This document shows, piece after piece, positions 52,850 through 63,135 of a DNA stretch of 64,000 nt. Below the pieces are notes generated by a model. That model searched no databases. It was not told the DNA's origin and saw only the letters and a program-made list of their open reading frames with translations. The translations under genes were made by a program, and so were the position numbers. The stretch covers positions 1 to 64,000 of the forward strand of contig CANFJB010000002.1 of assembly GCA_947447375.1 (NCBI GenBank), in the 5' to 3' direction. Source of the stretch: Bacteroidota bacterium (lineage in GTDB: Bacteria > Bacteroidota > Bacteroidia > Flavobacteriales > Flavobacteriaceae). The first letter of the stretch is position 1. Each line of letters begins with the position of its first letter.

Positions 52850-55063
52850 TTAAAAACTGAACCCAATTGAAATTAGAGTATATCCTTTATTTAATTCTGG
52901 CGACCATGTATATTTAATTTCGGCAGGGCCAACAATAGTTTCCAACCCATATCCTAATGCATATCCTGAATAGTTAGGCTTTGAAATCCAATCGGTAGTT
53001 TGAAATAATTCATTACTAACTTGTGCGAAATTTCCAGAAAAGTTTAAGTGGTTTTTTTTGTAAAATTCATAATCTAAGGTAAACGCCGTTTTGAAATAAC
53101 TATTCCCAGTAATGCTCAAAAAGTCATAGCCATAAAAAGATTTTATATTGTTAATTGGATTAAATCCAAAACCTCCCAAAGCAAAATCAAAAACGGACCC
53201 GCTTCCTTTTCCGAATTTTAATCCAGCATCAACTTGAAATTCAATTGTGGCTTTTTTGAAAAATGATTTAACTACGCTGAATTCACTTTTTGCGATAGAA
53301 AAGGGTTCAAATTGTGTTTCAAAATTGGAAGAACTCAAATAGGTATTAATATTTATTGCAAAAGACCCTCCTTTCTTAGGAAAATATTTATTATCAAAAG
53401 AATCGAATTTTAAAGACTCAAAAACACTCCAGTAATTATTGTTTTCTAACATCGAATTTGCATTGGAAATTGTTTCTGAAGTAATTTTTAGATTTTTGTT
53501 TTCAACCCCAATTCCCAATAGAAATTTTTGGAAAGAAACGGTTTGAACATAAGCTTGATTGGTAAAGTCTATATAATCTATATTAAGTGTATTTATCCCC
53601 AGCTGTGAGTTGGTGAAATTGGATAAAAAGCTGGTTGAAACATTTTTTGAAAAAGCGCTATATTTCGATTTTATTCCAAAACTCCAGTGGAACCCATTGT
53701 CAATATAGTATTCAAAGTTGTATCGGAAATTATCTCCCAAGCCTACATCTATAAAGGCTACGTCGTTTTTAGAAATTATTTTTTTTTGAGTTAAATTAAC
53801 CAATAGCGCACTTTTGAATAATCCGTCATAATGCAATCCAAATTTTAACAATGTAGTTTGAGGACTTTCTACTAAATTGATATTTAAATCGTTTCCGTTT
53901 TCATTTTTGTCAATTGTATAGGTTATCGATTTAAAGTTTTGAGTGGCGCTTAAATTATCCGTTCCTGCCCGAAGATCGTCATAAACTATTTTACTATTTG
54001 CATTGAATCCTAATTTCCCTAATACATACGATCGGGTATAATTAGGCAAAAAATTGATATTGATGTATTTGATATGAAGTGAATCATTACCAACTATTAG
54101 CTTTTCTTTTTTATAATTTTCTATGGGATAAGTTAATTTTTTTATTTTATCGATTTGGTCATTTGCCGCTTTTTCACCTCTATTAATAATATCTCCGATA
54201 GCATCAAATGAGATAATTCCATATTGATTTACTTCAGGTTTTATGTAAATATCTGTTGCCGCTTTATTGGATTTCATTTTTTCAATCATCTGAAGATTGT
54301 TAATTTGAACCAATATTTTTGTCGCGTCATTAAGGCTGTTTCGGTCTTTTATTTCGTCCTGAACATCCACTCCAATAATGATGTCCGCACCTAGTTTTCG
54401 AATTTCATCAACTGGAAAATTGTTTGAAACTCCTCCATCTACAAGCAGTTTCCCATCTAATTCAACTGGTGAAAATATGGAAGGAAATGCAGAACTCGCC
54501 AACAATGCCTTGGCCAAATAGCCTTTGTCTAAAACAATTTGTTGTCCAGTTTCAATATCTGTTGCGATACATAAAAAAGGAATTGGTAATTTATTAAAAT
54601 CATGAACATCTCTTACATTTTTGAAAAGCCTATTTAATAAATTATAATTGTACATTCCTTTTGAAAGCGACATTGGAATTCCAACTTTAAAATTATTTAC
54701 TGGTAATGAAAAGGCATACAATTCATCATTCCTTTTTGCATAAAAATTCTTTGATGAACGGGGAATATAGTCTGTTATAAGATTATTAAAATCAGTATCT
54801 CTAAATATAGAATCCAATTGAGTTGCATTGTATCCCGATGCATAAAGCGCTCCAATTACCGATCCAACACTTGTTCCGCCAATATAATCGATTTTCACTC
54901 CAGCGTTTTCAAGTACTTTTATCACGCCAATATGCGCAAATCCTTTCGCTCCACCGCCGCTTAAAACCAATCCAATTTTAGGTCGCGTTTTAATAGTATC
55001 TTGTGAGAAAGTGTTTTGAGTTAAAACAAAAATAAAGAGAAAGATGGCGGCTATATTTTTCAT
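52850..55063 (-). CDS. patatin-like phospholipase with C-terminal outer-membrane barrel
   Basis: A 737-residue protein: signal peptide (to about 20), patatin domain (about 28-215), a POTRA-like segment (about 300-380) and an Omp85-type beta-barrel ending in YTLISIGFSF. The patatin oxyanion loop is SGGGAKGFAHIG (35-46), the nucleophile S65 is in GTSVGS, and the catalytic D209 is in VDGGVSNNFP. This layout is that of PlpD-like type V secretion proteins, in which the lipase is carried by its own barrel. It lies 9 bases after uvrC. Confidence 0.92.
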   Translation of the reverse strand: MKNIAAIFLFIFVLTQNTFSQDTIKTRPKIGLVLSGGGAKGFAHIGVIKVLENAGVKIDYIGGTSVGSVIGALYASGYNATQLDSIFRDTDFNNLITDYIPRSSKNFYAKRNDELYAFSLPVNNFKVGIPMSLSKGMYNYNLLNRLFKNVRDVHDFNKLPIPFLCIATDIETGQQIVLDKGYLAKALLASSAFPSIFSPVELDGKLLVDGGVSNNFPVDEIRKLGADIIIGVDVQDEIKDRNSLNDATKILVQINNLQMIEKMKSNKAATDIYIKPEVNQYGIISFDAIGDIINRGEKAANDQIDKIKKLTYPIENYKKEKLIVGNDSLHIKYININFLPNYTRSYVLGKLGFNANSKIVYDDLRAGTDNLSATQNFKSITYTIDKNENGNDLNINLVESPQTTLLKFGLHYDGLFKSALLVNLTQKKIISKNDVAFIDVGLGDNFRYNFEYYIDNGFHWSFGIKSKYSAFSKNVSTSFLSNFTNSQLGINTLNIDYIDFTNQAYVQTVSFQKFLLGIGVENKNLKITSETISNANSMLENNNYWSVFESLKFDSFDNKYFPKKGGSFAININTYLSSSNFETQFEPFSIAKSEFSVVKSFFKKATIEFQVDAGLKFGKGSGSVFDFALGGFGFNPINNIKSFYGYDFLSITGNSYFKTAFTLDYEFYKKNHLNFSGNFAQVSNELFQTTDWISKPNYSGYALGYGLETIVGPAEIKYTWSPELNKGYTLISIGFSF

Positions 55064-55072
55064 TTTTAGGCT

Positions 55073-56866
55073 TTAAATGGTTTTGTAAAAGTCGGTAATT
55101 TTTTTGGCTTTTGAAACACCTACCACCTCTGAAATTTCTTTTTCTGATGCTAATTTCAATCTTTTAACACTTTTGAAGTGCTTGATTAATGTCAACATCG
55201 TTTTTTCACCAATTCCTGGGATGGTTTCAATAGAGGAATTTAGCGCCGATTTACTTCGCTTATCCCTATGAAATGTAATCCCAAATCGATGGGCTTCATT
55301 TCTTAAATGCTGAATTACCTTTAAAGTTTCCGACTTTTTATCTAAATATAATGGAACAGAATCTCCGGGATAAAAAAGTTCTTCTAGCCTTTTTGCAATT
55401 CCAATTATGGCAATTTTACCTCGTAACCCCAATTCGTCAATGCTTTTCAATGCTGATGATAATTGCCCTTTTCCGCCATCTATAATAATTAATTGTGGCA
55501 ACGGTTGGTTTTCTTCTAGCATTCTCTTGTACCTTCTAAAAACAACTTCCTCCATCGAAGCAAAATCATCGGGCCCAACTACCGTTTTAATATTGAAATG
55601 TCGGTAATCTTTTTTGCTAGGTTTTCCATCTTTAAAAACCACACAAGCAGAAACAGGATTGGTTCCTTGAATATTGGAATTATCAAAACACTCAATATGG
55701 CGTGGCTCTTCAGAAAGTCGTAAATCTTTTTGCATTTGAGCCATAATTCGGTTAGAATGCCTTTCAGGATCTACAATTTGAAGCTGCTTTAATTGATCAA
55801 TTCGGTAAAATTTGGCATTTCTAATCGACAAATCTAAAATTTGCTTTTTATCTCCCAATTGCGGAATGGTGATTTTTATGTTTTCCCCTAAATTTACATG
55901 AAATGGAACAATAATTTCTTTTGATAATAAATGAAATCGGTCTCTCAATTCAATAATGGCAAGTTCCAATAACTCTTCATCGGATTCATCCAATTTCTTT
56001 TTAATTTCTAATGTATGGGAACGAATTATCGAGCCGTGAGAAATTTGCAAGAAATTCACAAATGCTGCGCTTTCATCAGAAACGATAGAAAACACATCGA
56101 TATTAGTGATTTTTGGATTTATTATTGTCGAACGAGATTGATAATTCTCTAAAACATCGATTTTTTCTTTGATTTTTTGAGCTTCTTCAAATTGCATTTT
56201 GGAAGCAAAATCATTCATTAATCTTTTGAACTCTCTTTGGCTTTCTTTGAAATTTCCCTTCAAGATTTCACGAATTGCATCTACTTGCTTTTGATAATTT
56301 TCAGTTGTTTCATGTGCTTCGCATGGACCTTTACAATTCCCAATATGATATTCTAAACAAACTTTGAATTTATTGTTTTCAATGTTTTTTTGACTCAAAT
56401 CATAGTTGCAAGTTCGTAACGGATACAATTCTTTTATTAAATCTAAAATAGTATTTACGGTTTTGAAACAAGTATATGGGCCAAAATATTCCGATCCGTC
56501 TTTTACCATTCTTCGAGTAGGAAAAATTCTAGGAAAAGCTTCTTTTTTGATGCAAATCCAAGGATAGGTTTTATCGTCTCGTAACATCACATTGTAACGT
56601 GGCTGTAATGTTTTGATTAAATTGTTTTCCAATAAAAGGGCGTCCGTTTCAGTAGGAACGACAATGTGTTTTATGGTAACAATCTTTTTTACAAGGACAT
56701 TCGTTTTGGCGGTATCATGAATTTTATTAAAATAGGAAGCCACTCTTTTTTTAAGATTTTTGGCTTTCCCTACATATAAAATTTTATCCTCTTTATCATA
56801 ATATTGATACACCCCAGGGCCATCGGGTAAAGTTTGTATCTGAAGTTGTAAAGAAGGATTTTGCAT
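55073..56866 (-). CDS. uvrC: excinuclease ABC subunit C
   Basis: A 597-residue UvrC. The GIY-YIG nuclease domain is at about 13-95 (GPGVYQYYDKEDKILYVGKA), the UvrB-binding UVR motif near 210-245, the RNase H-like endonuclease domain about 380-540 (ECFDNSNIQGTNPVSACVVF, IIDGGKGQLSSAL), and the helix-hairpin-helix at the end (IETIPGIGEKTMLTLIKHFK). It makes both incisions in nucleotide excision repair. A possible -7 box TAAATTTG lies at 56923-56916 on the minus strand. Confidence 0.97.
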   Translation of the reverse strand: MQNPSLQLQIQTLPDGPGVYQYYDKEDKILYVGKAKNLKKRVASYFNKIHDTAKTNVLVKKIVTIKHIVVPTETDALLLENNLIKTLQPRYNVMLRDDKTYPWICIKKEAFPRIFPTRRMVKDGSEYFGPYTCFKTVNTILDLIKELYPLRTCNYDLSQKNIENNKFKVCLEYHIGNCKGPCEAHETTENYQKQVDAIREILKGNFKESQREFKRLMNDFASKMQFEEAQKIKEKIDVLENYQSRSTIINPKITNIDVFSIVSDESAAFVNFLQISHGSIIRSHTLEIKKKLDESDEELLELAIIELRDRFHLLSKEIIVPFHVNLGENIKITIPQLGDKKQILDLSIRNAKFYRIDQLKQLQIVDPERHSNRIMAQMQKDLRLSEEPRHIECFDNSNIQGTNPVSACVVFKDGKPSKKDYRHFNIKTVVGPDDFASMEEVVFRRYKRMLEENQPLPQLIIIDGGKGQLSSALKSIDELGLRGKIAIIGIAKRLEELFYPGDSVPLYLDKKSETLKVIQHLRNEAHRFGITFHRDKRSKSALNSSIETIPGIGEKTMLTLIKHFKSVKRLKLASEKEISEVVGVSKAKKITDFYKTI

Positions 56867-57010
56867 TTATAAATTATTTCAATCCAAATAAAACGATTAG
56901 TATTTTATTGGTTTTCAAATTTACAAAATCTCACATTTAAAAGCGAAAAACAAACGAGAACTTCTGATTTATAACCCATAATTTTCTACTTTTAACGTTT
57001 TAACAAAATT

Positions 57011-57988
57011 ATGAGTACTTTAGAACATAAAAGCATCACTATTTTTAAGGAAACTGTTTTGCCCGGTGAAAGCAAAACGATCAATATGGAAATTGCAACT
57101 TTGCATACCATGACCAAATTAAAAGTCCCGATAATTGTAGAACGATCCAAATTCAGCGGTCCAACAATTCTACTTTCTGCTGGATTACATGGAGATGAAA
57201 TTAACGGAATTGAAATCGTACGACAAATAATTACCAAAAATATCAACAAACCAAAAATAGGAACCATCATTTGTATTCCGGTGATAAATGTATTTGGATT
57301 TGTCAATCAAACTAGGGAATTTCCTGATAAAAGAGATTTAAATCGAGTTTTCCCTGGAAGTAAAAAAGGATCCCTAGCCAGCAGATTTGCCTTTTATCTG
57401 TTAAAGGAAATTATGCCACACATTGATTATGCGATTGATTTTCATGCCGGTGGCGCCAGTAGATTCAACGCTCCGCAAATTAGAATTGTTCCAAAAAATG
57501 CCGAATTAAAACAATTGGCCGATATTTTTAATGCCCCTTTTGGATTGTATTCAAAAAATATTGCTGGGTCATTTAGAAATGCTTGCGATAAATTGGGCGT
57601 AAAAATGTTGTTGTTTGAAGGTGGAAAATCGGTGAATATTAATGAAGAAGTAACGCAAGAAGGAATTGAAGGAACAAAGAGAGTATTAGACCATCTTGGG
57701 ATGCTGAGTGAAAAAAAAGAAGTTACCTATCCTGAAAAACCAACTATCTATATCAGTAAATCGAACTGGATTCGGGCTAAATATTCAGGAATGTTTCACG
57801 GTTATACCCAAATTGGAAATTATGTTACCAAAGGACAATTGCTAGCCACCATTTCTGATCCCTACGGGAAAATTGAATTTACCGTAAAAGCACCCAATTC
57901 CGGATATATAATCAATGTAAATGACGCGCCAATTGTTTACCAAGGTGATGCCATTTATCATATTTCAACCCAAATTAGCGATGTTTAA
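57011..57988 (+). CDS. succinylglutamate desuccinylase/aspartoacylase family protein
   Basis: A 325-residue zinc carboxypeptidase-fold protein. Zinc ligands: H60 and E63 in AGLHGDEINGIEIV, and H145 in IDFHAGGASRFN. The C-terminal beta domain (about 245-325) resembles a lipoyl-like fold (GQLLATISDPYGK, SGYIINVNDAPIV). Members deacylate N-acyl amino acids; in many genomes such a gene lies with rimK, which is not here. Substrate not assigned. The end overlaps the next gene by 8 bases. Confidence 0.88.
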   Translation: MSTLEHKSITIFKETVLPGESKTINMEIATLHTMTKLKVPIIVERSKFSGPTILLSAGLHGDEINGIEIVRQIITKNINKPKIGTIICIPVINVFGFVNQTREFPDKRDLNRVFPGSKKGSLASRFAFYLLKEIMPHIDYAIDFHAGGASRFNAPQIRIVPKNAELKQLADIFNAPFGLYSKNIAGSFRNACDKLGVKMLLFEGGKSVNINEEVTQEGIEGTKRVLDHLGMLSEKKEVTYPEKPTIYISKSNWIRAKYSGMFHGYTQIGNYVTKGQLLATISDPYGKIEFTVKAPNSGYIINVNDAPIVYQGDAIYHISTQISDV

Positions 57989-58544
57989 AAAAGAAATTCG
58001 TTTAAAATACAAGGAACTTCGTCAGGCTTTATCTGAAAATCAGATTGAAGAATTGAGTTTGGCTATTGCCAATGAAGTCTTGTCACTTCCAATTTGGGAG
58101 AAAACGTATTTTCATGTTTTTCTTCCCATTGAAGCACAGAAAGAAGTCAATACCGAATATCTTTTACATTTATTATCTGGAAAGGACAAAGAAATTTGTA
58201 TTTCGAAAAGTGATTTTGAAACTCGAAAAATGACTCATTTTTTATTGACCGATAACACAAAAATCAAAAAAAACGAATACAATATTCCTGAACCGGTAGA
58301 CGGAATTGAAGTGCCTTCAAACAAAATGGAAGTGGTTTTTATTCCTTTACTAGCATATGATAAAAATGGAAATCGCGTTGGTTATGGAAAAGGATTCTAT
58401 GATAAATTTTTAGCTGAATGCACTCAAAATACGATTAAAATTGGATTGTCGTTTTTTGAACCAGAAGAATTAATTTCAGATGTCAATGCCACAGACATCC
58501 AACTCAATTATTGCGTAACTCCAAAAAGAACAATAAAATTCTAA
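57981..58544 (+). CDS. 5-formyltetrahydrofolate cyclo-ligase
   Basis: A 187-residue enzyme. Start at ATG 57981; a longer frame from 57921 lies inside the upstream gene and is rejected. Signatures: basic N-terminus FKKEIRLKYKELRQAL and the ATP/folate loop NRVGYGKGFYDKFLAEC. It converts 5-formyl-THF to methenyl-THF using ATP, returning a storage folate to one-carbon metabolism. It is translationally coupled to the AstE-like gene by an 8-base overlap and ends 2 bases before the convergent lspA. Confidence 0.93.
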   Translation: MFKKEIRLKYKELRQALSENQIEELSLAIANEVLSLPIWEKTYFHVFLPIEAQKEVNTEYLLHLLSGKDKEICISKSDFETRKMTHFLLTDNTKIKKNEYNIPEPVDGIEVPSNKMEVVFIPLLAYDKNGNRVGYGKGFYDKFLAECTQNTIKIGLSFFEPEELISDVNATDIQLNYCVTPKRTIKF

Positions 58545-58546
58545 AA

Positions 58547-59155
58547 TTACTCTGAAACCTGAGTTTTAGCAAATGCTTTTTTATTGAAAACAATTAAAAT
58601 CCCCACTCCTGTTGAAATTGCCATGTCGGCAACATTGAAAATAGCATTGAAGAAAGTAAAGAATTTTCCGCCCCAAAATGGTAGCCAAGTTGGTAAATTT
58701 CCTTCCCAAATAGGGAAATAAAATAAATCTACTACTTTTCCATAAAATAATTTACCGTAGGGTTTGTCTGAGAATAAAGTTGCAACAGTATGGTAACTGT
58801 CATCGAAAAATACACCATAGAAAACTGAATCGATAATATTCCCAAAAGCGCCTGCAAAAATGAGCGCTATGGCTACAATTAAAAAATTGGAACTTTGTTT
58901 TTTTACAGCATCCCAAAGCCAGTAAGCGATTCCTGATACGGCAACTAATCTAAAAAGGGTAAGGATTATTTTCCCGTAAGATCCTGGAATTTGAGTTCCC
59001 CAAGCCATTCCTTCATTTTCAATAAATAGAATTTTAAACCAATTGAAAACCACTACTTCCTCTCCTAATACAAAGTGAGTTTTAATGTAGATTTTCGAAA
59101 TTTGGTCAACTAATAAAATAATGAAAATTAGTAAATAGGCTTTCTTTAATGACAT
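58547..59155 (-). CDS. lspA: lipoprotein signal peptidase (signal peptidase II)
   Basis: A 202-residue, four-helix inner-membrane aspartic protease. The catalytic pair is D109 (GNIIDS) and D177 (FNVADMAIS). It is longer than E. coli LspA because of an extra loop at about 115-165, which I know from Bacteroidetes members. It cleaves prolipoprotein signal peptides and serves the many lipoproteins seen here. It follows the DksA-like gene and ileS in the same direction, a conserved order in the phylum. Confidence 0.94.
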   Translation of the reverse strand: MSLKKAYLLIFIILLVDQISKIYIKTHFVLGEEVVVFNWFKILFIENEGMAWGTQIPGSYGKIILTLFRLVAVSGIAYWLWDAVKKQSSNFLIVAIALIFAGAFGNIIDSVFYGVFFDDSYHTVATLFSDKPYGKLFYGKVVDLFYFPIWEGNLPTWLPFWGGKFFTFFNAIFNVADMAISTGVGILIVFNKKAFAKTQVSE

Positions 59156-59199
59156 TTTGTAAATTTTGATACCGCAAAAATAATACTATTTTTAATACA

Positions 59200-59223
59200 A
59201 AACGCCCCTAGAAAGGAGCGTTT
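59200..59223 (-). terminator. weak hairpin terminator after the DksA-like gene
   Basis: AAACGCCCCT (59200-59209) pairs with AGGAGCGTTT (59214-59223), 9 of 10 positions, around a 4-base loop. It lies between the DksA-like gene and lspA, so lspA may be expressed partly on its own. Confidence 0.65.
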
Positions 59224-59244
59224 ATAATTATTGTGAAAATTTTA

Positions 59245-59625
59245 TTATCGCTGCAAATTCTTAGCTTCAATACTCATTGTTGCGTGAGGAACTACTAACA
59301 ATCTTTCTTTGCTAATTAATTTTCCAGTTACTTTACAGAAACCGTAAGTTTTATTTTCTACACGGAAAAGCGCGTTTTTCAAGTCACGAATGAACTTTTC
59401 TTGACGAATTGCTAATTGTGAGTTTGCTTCTTTTGACATCGTTTCGCTTCCTTCTTCAAATGCTTTGAATGTTGGAGACGTATCATCTGTCCCGTTATTT
59501 AAATCGTTCATATAAGCACTTTTAATCAACTCTAAGTCGGCTTGTGCTTTGTGTATTTTATTTATTATCAGCTCTTTGAACTCTGCTAAATCTGCATCAG
59601 AGTATCTTAATGTATCATCTGCCAT
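59245..59625 (-). CDS. TraR/DksA-family regulator lacking most zinc-finger cysteines
   Basis: A 126-residue DksA/TraR-like protein with an N-terminal coiled-coil hairpin (about 10-80) and a C-terminal finger region. The finger reads YGFCKVTGKLISKERLLVVP and then HATMSIEAK: only one of the four usual zinc cysteines remains. DksA-like proteins enter the RNA polymerase secondary channel and modulate initiation, often with ppGpp. Loss of the cysteines seems normal for this Bacteroidetes branch. It lies 7 bases after ileS and precedes lspA. Confidence 0.88.
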   Translation of the reverse strand: MADDTLRYSDADLAEFKELIINKIHKAQADLELIKSAYMNDLNNGTDDTSPTFKAFEEGSETMSKEANSQLAIRQEKFIRDLKNALFRVENKTYGFCKVTGKLISKERLLVVPHATMSIEAKNLQR

Positions 59626-59632
59626 TCTATTC

Positions 59633-62600
59633 TTATTTATTAATTGCTATTCTTGTTGTTATTTCGTCAAATTCAATTACAACTCCACTTTCTAATTCGT
59701 CCACAAAAACCAATATATCGGTTAATGTTTCTGATTTTATATAAGCCTCATTATTTAAAACTGCTGTTTCCAAATCTCCATTTCTTTGAATTTGGACTTT
59801 GATTTTATCAGTAACTTCAAATCCTGAGTCCTTTCTAATGTTCTGAATTCTATTTACTAATTCTCTTGCAATTCCTTCCTGATGCAATTCCTCAGAAATT
59901 GAAATATCTAGTGCCACTGTAATTCCATTTGAATTGGCTACCAGCCAACCTTCAATATCTTGTGACGAAATTTCAACTTCTTCTAATGTTAAAATTATAC
60001 TTTTTTCTTGAATAATAACACTAATTTCCCCTTCTCTTTCAAATTTATTAATTTGATCTGATGAAAACCCTTGTATCTCCTTGGCAATCAAGCCCATATC
60101 CTTTCCAAATCTCGGCCCTAATGTTTTAAAATTAGGCTTAATTTGTTTCACCAATATCCCTGATGCATCGTCTAAAAGTACAATTTCTTTCACGTTTACC
60201 TCGGCTTTTATTAAGTCGGAAACTGCTTCAATTTCAGCACGTTGACTCTCTTCAAGTATTGGTATCATTACCTTTTGTAAAGGCTGACGTACTTTTATCA
60301 TTTCCTTTTTTCGAAGCGATAATACTAATGAGGAAATGGTTTGTGCCTTCTCCATTTTACTCTCTAACGATTTATCAACATACTTTTCAACGCATTGAGG
60401 AAAATCAGCCAAATGTACACTTTCAAATTTTTCTGATTGTGTTGCTAATGTTAAATCTCTGTATAATTTATCCATGAAAAATGGAGCAATTGGAGCGCCT
60501 AATTTGCTTATCGCCAATAAACATTCGTACAAAGTTTGGTAGGCAGCAATTTTATCTTGAGCGTATTCGCCTTTCCAAAAACGTCTTCTACACAAGCGAA
60601 CGTACCAGTTACTTAGGTTTTCCTGTACAAAATCAGAAATTGCTCTAGCTGCTTTCGTAGGCTCGTAATCTGCATAAGCAGCATCAACTGTTTTTATCAA
60701 AGTGTTCAATTCTGAAATGATCCATTGGTCTATTTCTGGGCGATCACTTACTGGAATTGGAGCTTCTGAATATTTGAAATTATCAATATTAGCATACAAA
60801 CTAAAAAACGAATAGGTATTGTATAACGTGCCGAAAAATTTACGTCGAACTTCTGCAATTCCTTCTAAATCGAATTTTAAATTGTCCCACGGATTGGCAT
60901 TTGAAATCATATACCAACGAGTTGCGTCTGGTCCGTATTCTAATAAAGTATCAAATGGATCGGCGGCATTTCCTAATCGCTTTGACATTTTATGTCCGTT
61001 TTTGTCTAATACCAATCCGTTTGAAACTACATTTTTATAAGATACTTTATCAAAAACCAAAGTTGAAATAGCGTGTAAAGTATAAAACCAACCTCTCGTT
61101 TGATCTACTCCTTCCGCAATAAAATCGGCAGGAAAGGCTTTGTTTCCATCAATTAAATCTTTGTTTTCGAATGGATAGTGCCATTGAGCATAAGGCATCG
61201 CTCCGGAGTCAAACCACACATCAATTAAATCGGATTCTCTTTTCATTGGTTTCCCAGTTGCAGAAACTAAAGTAATTTCGTCAACTACATTTTTGTGTAA
61301 ATCAACCAAATCATAATTGTCTTCAGCCATATTCCCAACTTCAAACCCTTCAAACGGATTTGTTTTTTGGAATCCTGCAGAGATTGATTTCTCAATTTCT
61401 TTATATAATTCTTCTACAGAACCAATTAAAATTTCTTCTGCCCCGTCTTCACTTCGCCATATTGGCAATGGGATTCCCCAATATCTAGATCGCGATAGGT
61501 TCCAATCGTTAGCGTTTTTTAACCAGTTTCCGAAACGTCCTTCGCCTGTTGCTTTAGGTTTCCAGTTGATGGTTTCATTCAAATCGAACATTCTATCACG
61601 TACTTTTGTAATTTCTATGAACCAAGAATCCAATGGATAATACAAAATTGGCGTATCAGTTCTCCAACAATGTGGGTAACTGTGAACGTATTTCTCAACT
61701 TTAAAGGCTTTGTTTTCTTCTTTTAACTGAATGGCGATTTCCACATCGGCAGAACGTTCTGGGGCTTCGCCTTCGCTGTAATATTCATTTTTAACATATT
61801 TCCCAGCATAAACACCGGTGTGAGAAGTGAATTTACCTTGCAAATCTACCAAAGGTCCAGGGTTACCATTTTCGTCCAATACTAACATTGGAGGAACTTC
61901 AGGAACGGCTTCTTTTGCCACTTTAGCATCGTCTGCACCAAAAGTAGGCGCAGTATGAACAATTCCTGTTCCATCTTCAGTAGTAACAAAATCTCCAGAA
62001 ATTACACGGAATGCATTTTCAGGATTTTGATACGGTAATGCTAATTGCATTAATTGTTCGTAACGGATTCCAACTAAATCTGACCCTTTGGATTCGGTTA
62101 AAATTTTAAATGGGATTTGTTTATCCCCCGCTTTAAAATTATCAAAATCAGATGGGTCTTTGCTTTCGAAAAAGCCTTTTGAGAATTGTTTTCCAACTAA
62201 ATTCTTAGCCATAATTACTTTTGAAGGCAAATAGGTGTATTGATTAAAAGTATCGACTAAAACGTAATCTATTTTTGGTCCTACGGTTAATGCTGTATTA
62301 CTTGGTAAAGTCCAAGGGGTTGTGGTCCAAGCTAAGATATAGATATCGCCAAATTCCTTTAAAAAACTAGGTAAAGTTTCGTTTAGTGCTTTAAATTGAG
62401 CTACAACAGTTGTGTCGGTAACGTCTCTATAACTTCCTGGTTGGTTAACTTCATGAGAAGACAATCCAGTTCCAGCTTTTGGAGAATACGGTTGAATGGT
62501 GTAACCTTTATACATCAAATCTTTATCATAGATTTGCTTTAAAAGCCACCAAACCGATTCCATGTACTTGGATTTATAAGTTACATATGGATCTTCCATA

Positions 62601-63034
62601 TCAACCCAATAACCCATTTTTTCAGTTAAATCGTTCCACACATCGGTGTAACGCATTACTGTTTTTTTACATGCTTCGTTATATTGTTCTACAGAAATTG
62701 TTTTTCCAATGTCTTCTTTGGTAATTCCAAGCTCTTTTTCGGTTCCTAATTCTACTGGTAAACCATGAGTGTCCCAGCCCGCTTTTCGCTTTACTTGGAA
62801 TCCTTTTTGAGTTTTATATCTACAAAAAATATCTTTGATAGCTCGGGCCATCACGTGATGAATCCCTGGTAAACCATTTGCTGATGGTGGTCCTTCAAAA
62901 AATACGAAAGGCTGATTGCCTTCGCGAGTGGTAATACTCTTCTCGAATATGTTTTCTTTTTTCCAAAAATCAAGTACTTCTGACGCCACATTTGGCAAGT
63001 CAAGTCCCTTGTATTCAGTAAATTTAGTGCTCAT
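59633..63034 (-). CDS. ileS: isoleucyl-tRNA synthetase
   Basis: An 1133-residue class I synthetase. The HIGH-type motif is GLPGIHHVMAR (54-64) and the KMSKS motif is KMSKRLGN near residue 680; an editing domain lies between (about 195-440), and a long C-terminal domain without obvious zinc cysteines follows. The length matches the eukaryote-like, long form rather than the E. coli form of about 940 residues; this form is often linked to mupirocin tolerance in other bacteria, which I do not claim here. It leads the ileS-dksA-lspA run. Confidence 0.96.
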   Translation of the reverse strand: MSTKFTEYKGLDLPNVASEVLDFWKKENIFEKSITTREGNQPFVFFEGPPSANGLPGIHHVMARAIKDIFCRYKTQKGFQVKRKAGWDTHGLPVELGTEKELGITKEDIGKTISVEQYNEACKKTVMRYTDVWNDLTEKMGYWVDMEDPYVTYKSKYMESVWWLLKQIYDKDLMYKGYTIQPYSPKAGTGLSSHEVNQPGSYRDVTDTTVVAQFKALNETLPSFLKEFGDIYILAWTTTPWTLPSNTALTVGPKIDYVLVDTFNQYTYLPSKVIMAKNLVGKQFSKGFFESKDPSDFDNFKAGDKQIPFKILTESKGSDLVGIRYEQLMQLALPYQNPENAFRVISGDFVTTEDGTGIVHTAPTFGADDAKVAKEAVPEVPPMLVLDENGNPGPLVDLQGKFTSHTGVYAGKYVKNEYYSEGEAPERSADVEIAIQLKEENKAFKVEKYVHSYPHCWRTDTPILYYPLDSWFIEITKVRDRMFDLNETINWKPKATGEGRFGNWLKNANDWNLSRSRYWGIPLPIWRSEDGAEEILIGSVEELYKEIEKSISAGFQKTNPFEGFEVGNMAEDNYDLVDLHKNVVDEITLVSATGKPMKRESDLIDVWFDSGAMPYAQWHYPFENKDLIDGNKAFPADFIAEGVDQTRGWFYTLHAISTLVFDKVSYKNVVSNGLVLDKNGHKMSKRLGNAADPFDTLLEYGPDATRWYMISNANPWDNLKFDLEGIAEVRRKFFGTLYNTYSFFSLYANIDNFKYSEAPIPVSDRPEIDQWIISELNTLIKTVDAAYADYEPTKAARAISDFVQENLSNWYVRLCRRRFWKGEYAQDKIAAYQTLYECLLAISKLGAPIAPFFMDKLYRDLTLATQSEKFESVHLADFPQCVEKYVDKSLESKMEKAQTISSLVLSLRKKEMIKVRQPLQKVMIPILEESQRAEIEAVSDLIKAEVNVKEIVLLDDASGILVKQIKPNFKTLGPRFGKDMGLIAKEIQGFSSDQINKFEREGEISVIIQEKSIILTLEEVEISSQDIEGWLVANSNGITVALDISISEELHQEGIARELVNRIQNIRKDSGFEVTDKIKVQIQRNGDLETAVLNNEAYIKSETLTDILVFVDELESGVVIEFDEITTRIAINK

Positions 63035-63135
63035 TTTATCCTTTTCTTAAATCGTTTTGCGAAAGTAATAAAATAATATCGAAAGTAGAAAGTGAAATCT
63101 CGAAAGTTGTGTTTTTAGGGGGTAATTAAAATGAA

